Part shown: positions 53,303-64,000 of the stretch, piece by piece
How positions within the stretch are numbered: the stretch's first letter is position 1
How the letters are laid out: each line of letters starts with the position of its first letter
NCBI GenBank assembly: GCA_947650285.1
Contig: CANTFL010001446.1
Span: forward strand, 850,950 to 914,949
Direction of reading: 5' to 3'
Source of the DNA: Hyaloperonospora brassicae
Lineage: Eukaryota > Oomycota > Peronosporomycetes > Peronosporales > Peronosporaceae
Length of the DNA stretch: 64,000 bases
Position numbers and translations under genes: made by a program
Notes under the pieces: generated by a model
The model's input: only the letters and a program-made list of their open reading frames with translations
Databases searched by the model: none
Told to the model about the DNA's origin: nothing

Positions 53303-56300
53303 AAACTTACACTTATTTCAAATTAAAAGTCGAATATAAACACGCAAATCGTCTCTGTTTCCAATCACTGGATTTGAAAAGTAGCTAAGCTATCGATGGG
53401 TCCATCATTTGAATTTTTTTGATATTATGCTTTTATTTGTAACAAAATCGAAAATTTGAAAAATACGCATAAGTAAGATTCGGAAGCTGACTTTTTCTGC
53501 TCGATTTGCTGTCCCTGATGCCACATATACATTGACGTTCGCGATACTGAGCGTGCTAATAATAATACGAATTACATATACAAACTTGATAAGTATTCAA
53601 TTTCGACCGTCATGGCATTACAAATATAAGTGCGAATTTTCGTCTAATATATGAAAATTGCTGATATTGATAGATTAGCGATATATTGTTTACCTCTTAA
53701 CAATCTAGATTAGGGAGAACATCTTCACTACGTCCATTTCATTTCGAAATAATGGTTTGCAATGTTACATCAATTCTATCGCACTACTTTATACCCACTG
53801 AAGTCCAAAATTCTTTGTGATGGGCAAGTATTCTAAATCATGCACGTAAACCGGCTTAGGTACTTATGCCTTCATCATTCCCGGAACGAAGTAGAATTGC
53901 CGAAGTATCAACATTTAGTACCATCCTGTCATTACCATCGTCAACAAAATCATTCCATCATTAATTGTCGCATCGAATGTGTTTACTAATTTGCTGTTTA
54001 AAAATACTTATATGCATCATCGCCGATTGGCATTTCATTTTTGTTTCCATCTTTTAATCGTTATTTCACTGTCTTGTCCTTACTTTATACAACTATTCTG
54101 ACGCCTTACAGATGACAATGGCAATGACAATCGTTCACCCAGAAATGTCTCTCCCCTTTCTACGACTAATATCTGCTGTTAATTGTTTGTACAAGAAGTA
54201 CGCAACTTTGCCTTCCTTTAAAATGATAATGTGAACATATATAAAATATATTATAAATGGCCAAAAGATAAGCAAATTTCTCGTGTCAGACGTTTCGTCG
54301 ACACAGCGCATGTGTGTGTGGGGAGGTGGAAATGGTATCGCAGTTTTAAAGTAAGCTACTTGGTTTGGCGTAATGAGAGCGCTCAAAGATGCATGCACAG
54401 CAAAGTTAACATATTTGTATCAAAAATCAGTAGATCATGCATTTATACTGCTACATAGTCGCGTGAAAGTCAATCGTTGCAGGTGCTTGTGGTGATGCGC
54501 TACGTGTTGTAAGTACACCTGCTGTATCGGTCGCATGTGCGAGTGCAAATCTCAAAAGATGATAACTTCCATTAGGAATACATATGGAAAGGAAAACGGA
54601 TGTAGCGTTTTGCTAGACCTACCGTTCAGGGGGGGGGGTGATTCACCTGCTAGCGTGAAAAGAGGCGGCAATTACCAAGTAACTATTGTCTAAATTAACG
54701 GATGCAGTCAAATACTCAACATTTAAATGAAAAGTTGATGCATTAAGTTCCAGAGTATACAAAAGCTTCTTCTACCTACAGGACTACTAAATTTCTTCAA
54801 CCATACAATTTTTGTCCGAAAGATTTATTGCCAATCGGCTCGTCGCGCATAATTGATCGTCACATCGAACATTATAAACTCTACGTAGCACATAATAAAT
54901 AGTCAAATGCACATTGATATGATTACATGAAATTGCTTGGCCGAGCTGCTTATTCGGAAACCAAAATGAAAGTCGATGTGTACACCATGGACGAAGTTTT
55001 TTTTTGCGCAGTCTGATAATTCAGATGGTTTTCCTCTTGATCGTTTCGTTCAAACTCACACAAGCGCAACTTGAGCACCCGTAATATTTGACAATCTCTC
55101 TCGCTATTCTAAAGGTTATTAGTATCGGAGTCAACGTATACGAAGAGATTAAAAGGGTAGCGACGATATTGGTGTCGGGACGACTGCTGGCACATCGGAA
55201 GAAATTATACCGCAAGGATATACATCGGACTCCTGTAATAAATGCACGTCTAAATATAGAGTAGTATTTAAAATCGTTGTCTTAGTATAAACACTGAAGT
55301 GATCAAATCCACTAGATTTATTTGAAGACTGCAAGCCTTGACACCAGCAAGAAATAATGTCGCACTTAAAACTAATTTATCGATGTATTCTTCCATAAAT
55401 TGATGGTTCAGAAGGCACTATGACCGTGACAATTTGCATTGGTTTTGGAGTGGCATTCATCCATTTGCAATGTTCAATGCATCGCTGTAAAATTGTCTGA
55501 TGAAACATACTTCAGCTTGCAGTGAGTTTGAAAGAGTTTAATACCAGGTGTGTGATATCAAAGACAACGGATGATAACAGAGGTAGTCTATCAAAACATT
55601 CCTTTTGGACGAATAAGGTCAGATCCGAATAATGAACTAAAAATGGTGACCTAGAAGGAACTTTCTCCGTCACTTGTATTTTGAGGTGCTCCCATGTTTA
55701 AAACTCGCACAACACATTGTGGTTCCTCCTGAATATCACTTTACACGAGTCATCAGCGATTATGAGACTATACATATAAATTATTGGGTGATCTTTGTCA
55801 TACCTCTAGGCGAGGCGAAAACGTCATACTTTGTTTCAAAACGAAACTCCCAAGTTTCCTAAGAAGGTGGGTACTTGCACTACCGGACGAAGTAACTTGT
55901 CCGACGTCTCTTTACGTCGCAATAATAAAATACCTTTTACTTTAATGCGTAAACCACTGCGCAAATTAATAAACAAATGTACTGGTGGCGAGAAGACCTG
56001 GCCAAACTTAAAAGGTAAACTAGTTGAATATTATAAAATTTGATCGCGTAAATTATCGGCTTTATAAACGAAGTGGAATACAAGTCGTAATAACGTCGAC
56101 TCCTAAACGGTAATAGGCAGAGAAGTCACAACTAATGTCTGAAGAATTGAGCCTTTTTCAATTTGGCACACTCAAAATCCGAACAAGGAACTCGTTTCCT
56201 TAGTAACAGGACAGTTGCGTCTTTTCAGGGAATCTATAAATTGCGTAGAAGTTGAGTTCTCGACACGCCTATGTCAAGATGGGAAGCTTCTTATGAAAAA

Positions 56301-59300
56301 TATGAGCGTGGAGAACATCGCCAATGTCGAAAAAAAAACCGTGCTGATGGTGTAGGTCAAAAAGCCTCACGATAGATGTAAATGCATGGGCATCATGAGG
56401 TTCGAAGTACGAAGGTATATTTGGGTAGCAAATCGTTTATTTTTGATTTGCTCATAGAATGTCTGGGTAGGTTTTCTCAAGAGCGTAGTAATATATATAT
56501 TTAGTTTCAATGACGGGAAGATAATATTTTTATTGTTTTTTCAAAAGCCGTTTTTGTTGACCCAACTTGCGCGGTAAATTCTTAGATGTAATGGAAGCAT
56601 CCTGGTTGTGCCAGTAGCAAATTTTGTGCTGGAGCACCCAGAAAGGCCATCCCTTCTTCAGCGAGAGCGTCACTATCCCCTCCAGTGTAGTCTCTAGCAA
56701 TACTAGATATTCCAACATATTCATCGTCATCACTTAAGTCATCTCATCTTCTACGCTAAAATTGTTTTGACTCCTCCCCCATCAATAGGATCGGTATCGG
56801 TATATACCGCATCGACGCTAGCTTTGGTGCGTGAGGAGCCGGAAATGTATCACATGTGCTCATGCGAGTCCCTCCCTCCTTCAACCAGAGTGATGATAAC
56901 CAATGTATGGATGCGAGAATGACGGAATCGACCCACAAAGAAGAGTTTATGGAGGGATGAAACACGAACCGAGTTATTATAAACGCAATTGGTGAAAACT
57001 TTTTTCACTTATTAACAAGTTGACGCATCCCCGAAGTATTTCTCCAACAAGAAGATTGACTTATCGTGTCTAGCGATAGGTCTTCGGATGACCAGAAGTC
57101 GACATCAATAACCATGATCCGATGTAACAAAAAGCGGATTGCCAAAATCCGCCGTGAGCAGAGGGCTTGACCGAAGACTATTGTAAGGGATAAAGGAAGT
57201 CACATTATTGCGTTATTGAAGAAACGAGAACATCCCTCGACAATAATTGACTCCATCACAGAAACGAAAAAATTGCTGATATGATATGTGAAAGCGACAT
57301 TACTAGTTTTGTTGATATCGTCTAAGAAAATAGAAAATCAAGATTTGTGGAAGAGGAATCTTGAAACTCACTTAAATTGGTACAATTTAAAACTCTAGAC
57401 GGGATGAAAGACTAAGTGTACCCGTCGACATACCTCACAAGAACGACTACAATCGTACACGAGCTAGTACTGGTGCTAGTCATTATAAATGTTAACCTGC
57501 CGTAAAACAAGTCTCCTTACGGCTAGATGTTCGCTCAATGGTGCATCGCTGTTATATATGGAAAAATCTCAGGCGTAGATTATTGTAAGTGAGAGCGACG
57601 GCACGTGGCGTCGCCGTCGACTAATTTATCTTCCTGCATCTCATCGCGGATTGTGCTTCACTTTGATGATTAACTATACGCTGTTTCTGTCAGCTGTTTC
57701 GACGATTGCCATGATGGATTTGCGCTCCATCGGACGAACAATCGTTTATATTCTACGTGAGCCTGTCTCTCATCGTCATGAAAAATGATGATGAGACGCT
57801 GTATTTCAGCTTTTACAAAAACGTTATACTCCCGATGCTAAGCGCATTTCGTTGTAATTTAGACCGGTAGATAGTGCATCAGCGAAGCCATTCTGTCGAT
57901 TGGTTTTCGCTACACGGAGAAGTTGTACTCGACGGGGACTAGTAAACAACTCGCTTTTGTTTGTAAGTGTTGATGATTAGTGGTACTGTGTATTAATATA
58001 CACGGCTCATTCAAGTAATGAAGTTATTTTTAAATAATTTGCACGCGCAACTGCGCCAATGTAGCATTCATAGCATACTCTTCTTTTCCCTTTTAAAGGA
58101 AAGTACGCTAAACAGGTAGATTTCGACGCAATTAGTGAAAAGGGAACGCCTCTGTAGCTTTGTCATATCACATGAATGCATAATCGATTATAAAAAAACG
58201 CTTGCGCCACAGGCCACACCTAGTGCTCGAATTTGATATACAAATGCCAGCAAAATGGACTCCGTCAAGCATTTTATAAATTTAAAAGGGTTACTAATAC
58301 TTAGCACTGAAGACAGATTCTTATACCATTATAGAAAGCGAGCTAGATATAGGTTTATTTCGATGAATTGCGGGATTACTTGCGCAAGTACCCTCAAGAA
58401 ATAACACGTTAGAAGTGCCTTGGCATCGACTACAATATGTCAGTCAATTACCGCCTTGATCTATTCTGGATCAAGTAGCATGCCTTATTACTAACGATGG
58501 GCCCAAAAAATATTATTTTGATAGTTGCAAGCTCACTCTTCTATTGTGTTTGACACAATACACGTTTGCAGGTAAGTTAAAGAATCTATCGGACGCGGAG
58601 TCAACAAAGTTCCTCATTTTTATCGTAGCCAGAACATATACCAGCACATCTGCTTAATAATTTGGCGCAAAATTTCGCTCCAATCTTATCCGATTTGTGA
58701 CGCATATGTGACGCATCTAAATAATAACTAGGCCTCTTATTTGATAGCCACTACACAGACTTTACCTGAATGCAATTGCGTCTGTGCACGAGATATCTTA
58801 TTCACGCATGAGTCTCCAATTATTTATATCAATTCCTTAAAAAATTATCTTGGAAGTATCATTTTGAATAAAGTAATTATTCGATATCGGCGTCTGAGAT
58901 GGTATCACCGCAGCATTCTAATTGATGAATGCGTACACTATCTGCCAACCTCATGTGGATTTTTTTGAACAAAGAAGGTTGAAGAACTCTGTGGTAAAGT
59001 TGAACCCCTCGCATGCCACGCAGCTGAACGACCGGCAAAGAGCTTTTAGATTGCTAGTACCTGTTTACGATGCAGTAGCAGTGGACACTGCTTCACAGGT
59101 TAATATTTCAAAACGGATTTGAGTACTATTACGTGACTAGTGCATTGATGATTTATTAACTCGTACGGCACGGATTCAGAGAACACATCCTTAACTTTTG
59201 TTGAATTCTTGCATATATAAGTTGTTTCGATTTAAATCCTATATTCAGGCGCATATCGTACAATCCGATTCTTTTCATCGAAAACACATATGTCTATCGA

Positions 59301-62300
59301 TTGGCTGCTGAGAGAAGATTCGTTTTCAGTAAACATCACCGCCAATATTTTATCAGTATCTCAACGTACTTGTACTCTGCGACTATCTCTCAGGTCTGTT
59401 AGACCTCGCTCCTGCGCATGTCGCGCAAAACCGTTAAGGTTTGAGTTTCGGCTTTTGAATTATCTCCACATTTAGTATTGGAGGTAGTGAAAATTGAGTG
59501 TATAAGCAACTACACTAAATGTAGTGAAGCAACCTGTTACATTAGTGAAGTGATGTGAGTTGTCAAAAAAGCGTGATGAGATCCAAAATCACTCACTTTA
59601 TTGGACTGCCAAATTACGGAGTGGACACTCCAACGTCGCATATGGCCTTTACTCACCTTATGTACCCGTCGGCTTGCGGGTTGCACTCTTTGGTATACTT
59701 GGTGCAAATGTAGATCTGGGTCTTGATGTATCTAGACTTGGGGACACGAGTAGATATTATTCATTCGGTATGATGGTAGTCGACCACTAGATCGTCTCGG
59801 TCGAGAGTGGAATTATTCTCATATTCACCAAGTATCGTCGCTCCTGGCCTTCCTCTTCTTATTCCAGGGGTATAAAACACCTGGACTTTGCTCGTCTCCC
59901 TAAATATAGATTCGGGAGGCCGCTTCCAGTAGAGGATCTTGGCGGGGGTTGTTACTCGACGGAACGACAGTTCATGTACTACGTGAATTGTACTTGCACT
60001 CGGTCTTGTCACGCAGCTGTCTTTTAGGAGAGGGCAAAGTGCATTATTTCCCGGAACAGGCAGGCAGGGAGCCCAATTTCCTTGAGCACGATCTAGTCGT
60101 TACAAAAAGATTCGAATAAGAATTGCTTGATATTGTCCTATCCGTCTAATCCTTTACTCAATCCTCGTCTCATACTCGAATCTTAATTTGGCTGGATAGG
60201 AGTAGCTTTACCTCAAGGGACCGAGGTCCACTTCGAGAGATCCGATGCCCATTTAAGGAACCGAGGTCAACTTTGAGAGACTGGGTCCACCTTGAACGAC
60301 TAGGATTCACCTCGAGGGACCTGAGTCTATCTTGCGGGACCCCAGGTTCACCTTGTCCACATCGAGGTATAAGGCTCCACCTTAAGGGACTAAGTTTCAC
60401 CTTTATCTACCGAGTGTCCGCGTTTAAGAACATCAGTCTACCTTAGAAACACGAGATCTACCTTGTGGGACCCAAGTTCTACCTTGCGGGACCCTAGTTT
60501 CACCTTAAGGGAACGAAGTAATAATAGGGGCTTGTTGTTCATTGATTTCATTACCACCGAACTTGTACCCTTGCCACGATATTCCGTTACTTAATCCTGT
60601 CGAATATTCTACTCCACCAACCTTTTTGCCTCCGGAGACCTCTCTCTCATCGGAACACTTCCCTGGTGTGCGGCTAATTACCTCTCCCATCTTCGACCTT
60701 ATGGCCTTTTAATTTTCAATAGAGATCCACCACATAAGCAGTTGTGAGAACTGTATATAATCACCTTGTATCCATAAGGCGGTGTCCTTTTATCGAACAC
60801 TACGTGTCATTTATCATTGGTTATAATTGGGGTGGAGGATCCTATAATCATTTAATATTATATTTCTATTCGACTGTTTTTCATAAGATATAGAAGCCCC
60901 TTTGTTCTTAATACGAATCAAAACCAGTAAAAATCTTATTACAATTGATTTCTACCGATTGATTGGAGAGCTTCCTCATTGCGCTCGTACTGTAAGTACG
61001 CAGCGGGAATCGCACCCCGTCGCACTAGATATGTCGTTTACCTAGGCAAGTATCGTCTCGGATGTTTCAAAGAAGTCATTAAAATGTTACTAATGAATTA
61101 GTTATTCATCAATATTGTTTAGGGTATTGTACCTGAAGTGCGTGAAGAATTATTTCCTCATTGTATATCTGATATAACGGCGCTGCCAAACTAGTTGCCC
61201 TACGATTGAATTTTCTGTAATCCTAGCATAACGTAATGTTTCTTTTAGTCTGCAATTTTTATATTTCGATGTCTGCGCGATAGGCGTGTAATTATGTCCC
61301 ATTCCCAGCAATACCCATAATAAAGCCAAATAATTGTCACTGCATTGTTTTTTCGACTCACCCTCCATCTAATTGTTTCATAGTGTAGTGGTCAGCTACA
61401 CTGAAGAATTGGGCAATCCTGCTAGCGACAAAACTACGAGTAAACCCACGGATCGCTCTCGTAAAATATCTCACGCGCTTGTGAACACTACAAGGGCTTT
61501 ATCAGATGTTCATATGATCAACAAGTTGCAGGCATCTTATCGGATTGATGCTGCTACCTGATACATAGCTCGCAATTATAACCGATTATATACAAAATGT
61601 GGCATCCAATTTTTATCCAAGCCAGTTCGTTGAGACCAACGTCGTGCTGTTTATCTTTTAACGTGAGATGGATCCCCAACATACTTTTTCCGGACTGTTG
61701 TGGATGTGCCGTTTTATGTTGAACCGTTATCCTTGTAGAAAGAAATTCGAGCTTAACGTACTTGAGACTTCGATACTTGAGCGACTAACGTCAAAACGAT
61801 TTGTTTGACTCCCTATAGTCAACTAGAACTCGAAGTGACATTCCATTTAAATTGCTAGCTTTAAATCTATGAGGAACATCTCATTATTAAAGGCACAAGC
61901 ACACATTGCATGTGTGTTGGTAGCAACTTTCGTTAGGATGCCTGAAAATTCATTTGACTCTACCTGTTCATTAGGTTGATCTTCTTCAACTGATGCGAAC
62001 ATTGTTTTGTTATCCGCTACACTATTGCGACTTCTCAATCGTTTATCATCCGCGCCTTAACCCTTCTTGGCCGACGATCGATAGATGTCTTTGCTCTGTA
62101 ATTTATAACGATAGGAGTGGCACGCTACACTAATAGGCGTAGAAACTAAGTTCTTTATACCGATTACATCCTACAATCGTTATTACCCTGAATAGCGAGT
62201 ACGCTCGCTGTTACCGTAAATGAGGTCCGTTTGTTCCGTTCGTCCATTTTTATGTAGCCTTGATAGAAGATAGGTAGAAGGGCTAGTTCGATCCTGCCCA

Positions 62301-62843
62301 GAAAGAAAAGCTTCTTGATCCGCTACTGAGACTGCTTGCATAGTAATTAGAATTCTGAGCAAAACAGGTGGGTATTGACAGGAACACCCATAATACCTTG
62401 TTTGGACATAGTATTCTCGCGTGATCATCTATCGGGCTCGTGGTAGTTCAACTCGAAAAGTATCGAATGTGATGTGCGTTATTGTAAACATCGAGTACCC
62501 TATTCAAGCTATAAAAACTCAGCACGAGTCCCGAACTCGGTTCGTGGTCTCTTAAATGTTTGTTTGACGAGGGAAACAAAGCCTCCAAACAACTCAAATA
62601 ATGTCGGGAGTTGGAGCTTGGCTCTAGGGCCCAAGTCTTCTCAAGTCCAGACAAATTAGATAGGCCAAATGCTAAATGCATCTCATCGTCAACGAGGCAA
62701 CGGACCCGCATGGAGTTATCCAACTCGACGAATCATCTCAACAGGTAGGCTTCCTCGACTCTTCTATACTTGGATATATCAACCTCAAATGAGTCCGCGA
62801 CGAGGCGGGTGCAGAGAATGCTGCTATCTCAGCAGTTAGGTTG
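53303..62843. other. AT-rich, gene-poor stretch
   Basis: No coding region is supported over 9.5 kb. A run of ten G (54629-54638) and a 21-bp degenerate minisatellite (60190-60515) are the only clear structures. Open frames are short and without recognised domains. It is probably decayed transposon sequence. Confidence 0.55.
60190..60515. repeat. Degenerate 21-bp minisatellite
   Basis: About fifteen diverged copies of a unit like CACCTTGNGGGACCNAGGT occur in 325 bp, for example near 60300-60345 and 60450-60515. On the minus strand they translate as repeated SLEV/SRS-type peptides, which is a repeat by-product and not a gene. Confidence 0.75.
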
Positions 62844-63287
62844 TGTAATGGGGTAGCCCGCTACATGAAAGTAACCATTATGCGAAATGGTAGCAAAAAT
62901 ATTGTGTTAGTTATTCTTTTAACAATTTAACTAATTATAGTAATATTGTTGAAATGACCCAAAGGCCTACTCATTGATTGATATTGTGAATGTATCAACC
63001 CACCAATCTCTGCTGGACACACGCAATGGGTGGTGAGTAGACGTCATTAAACATTTATTTAAATTAATATAATCAAGTCAGGTCAAAACAGAAAAAGAGT
63101 TATATAACTCGATTGTATCAAATAACAGTTTTACCTTTTCACCTCTACTAAACTAAGCTGTTTGGTATTTAGCCTTCCTCTATGAGCGTACGGTGAACGT
63201 ACGTTAACAAGGGCGCTAGTCCTCACTGCACTCAGTAAGGACTTACTACGCACTGCTGCCAGTGCGTAGTTCCAGTGCCCCATTGCA
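62844..63287 (+). repeat. LTR, terminal-hairpin family (444 bp)
   Basis: It begins TGTAATGGGG with the terminal hairpin (imperfect) and ends near GTGCCCCATTGCA. It shares CCCACCAATC, GGACACACGCAATGGGTGG-type and TTTTAACAAT blocks with the LTR at 63674. It carries an 11-bp perfect hairpin (63245-63255/63260-63270, loop CTGC). Confidence 0.7.
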
Positions 63288-63673
63288 GGTTGAGTACCGC
63301 GTTAATTTGACCAATCGGCCTGTTGATAGCCTTGCTGATGAAGCAAGGCTACCGGTTCCCTTTCGGCGACAATTCCACTTCGAATGAGCATGGATATAGC
63401 GGCATAATATTGGTCGCTATTAAGAGTTTCCAATGTGACTAAATGGCGGGTTCGCCAGCGGCAGATCTCATACAGTTTACCGCACTTCATTCGATCTTAC
63501 AAGAATATCAAAGACTCCGAGAATGGCGTGAAGACCTTATTCGTCATCTCCCATTATCTCAATGTCAAATGATATGTTCGTGATCGTTGAACGGACGACA
63601 AAGTGCTATCAGGTTAAATGGGGCACACTTCTTACCAGATAAGTGGCAAGCCCTTGTACCGATACAGCACAAG
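63288..63673. other. Internal fragment and inverted LTR end
   Basis: Bases 63327-63336/63342-63351 form a 10-bp hairpin. Bases 63612-63673 resemble the end of a minus-strand LTR (compare 32336-32372: GGGGCAC then CTTACCAGAT), cut by the plus-strand LTR starting at 63674. No gene is supported. Confidence 0.5.
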
Positions 63674-64000
63674 TGTAACGGGGCAGCCCGTTACATGGAA
63701 TTGTCACTTTAAGGAAAGTGACAATAAAGAAAATGAAGTTGAATACTCTTTTAACAATATCACCGAAGTGGTGATATTGAAGGGTCGACCAAAAAGTCTG
63801 TTCATTGGTTGATATCTTGATGATATCGACCCACCAATCGCCGCAAGACGCGCGCAATGAGTGGTGACGAGACGTCACCATACATTCAGTTATATTAGCA
63901 TAATTAAGTTAAGTCAAACAGAGAGACAGTAGTTAAAAGACTTAATTATATTAATATAACGGTTTTACTTTCTCCTTATCCTACGCTTCCTCGTTCGCCT
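63674..64000 (+). repeat. LTR, terminal-hairpin family, continuing past the window end
   Basis: It begins TGTAACGGG-GC-AGCCCGTTACA. Within 180 bp it has four further hairpins: 63700-63710/63715-63725, 63755-63764/63770-63779, 63807-63816/63822-63831 (one G.T pair) and 63862-63869/63873-63880. It is homologous to but diverged from the LTR at 62844. Confidence 0.75.

Noticed and set aside
60170..60400. Minus-strand repeat protein
   Set aside because: It is a translation of the 21-bp minisatellite without start context or domain.
62844..64000. The LTRs at 62844 and 63674 as the two ends of one element
   Set aside because: They are too diverged from each other and only 0.4 kb apart, with a foreign inverted LTR end between them.

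Overview
The window comes from a nuclear genome of an oomycete, most likely of the Peronosporales (Phytophthora or downy mildew type). The reasons are compact, mostly intron-free, GC-rich genes, a membrane-anchored GH5 exo-glucanase in tandem copies, an ATP-type PEP carboxykinase with a presequence, polyglutamine and Asp runs, and a sharp change to AT-rich, gene-poor, retroelement-filled DNA. The species cannot be named from the sequence alone.

Bases 1-31,000 form a gene-dense, GC-rich block: the 3' end of a GH5 glucanase gene (1-581); a complete paralogue (1601-3808); a probably mitochondrial DEAD-box RNA helicase with one predicted short intron (5352-7470); a pair of broken Ty3/gypsy retroelements in mirror orientation making a giant inverted repeat (9258-17789); an organelle-type seryl-tRNA synthetase (18576-19973); an unrecognised 473-residue protein (20164-21585, minus); an FKBP15-like WH1/FKBP/coiled-coil protein (22601-25672, minus); an eight-finger C2H2 protein (27469-28704); and PEP carboxykinase (29104-30798, minus). 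These are ordinary single-copy type genes and share no obvious pathway, although helicase, SerRS and PEPCK all start with mitochondrial-presequence-like N termini.

Bases 32,000-64,000 are AT-rich with no cellular gene I can support. They hold LTRs of a family that starts with a terminal hairpin (32336-32796 minus; 62844-63287; 63674 to the window end), a tRNA-derived SINE-like piece, a Ty1/copia relic (about 43,066-43,760), degenerate minisatellites, and one young full-length chromodomain Ty3/gypsy element (45614-53297) with 327-bp LTRs and a 5-bp target duplication.

The young element is the most interesting object here. It is studded from end to end with short perfect inverted repeats (arms of 8-11 bp, loops of 2-10 nt): about 50 counted by eye, where roughly one is expected by chance. 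The related LTRs carry hairpins at the same place but with different stem sequences. The element also carries a 459-codon antisense reading frame with an RS-rich segment and a coiled coil, facing the 3' end of pol, and an 11-copy 33-bp coding repeat between protease and reverse transcriptase. These features are not seen at this density in the other gypsy pair or, on reading by eye, in the cellular genes.
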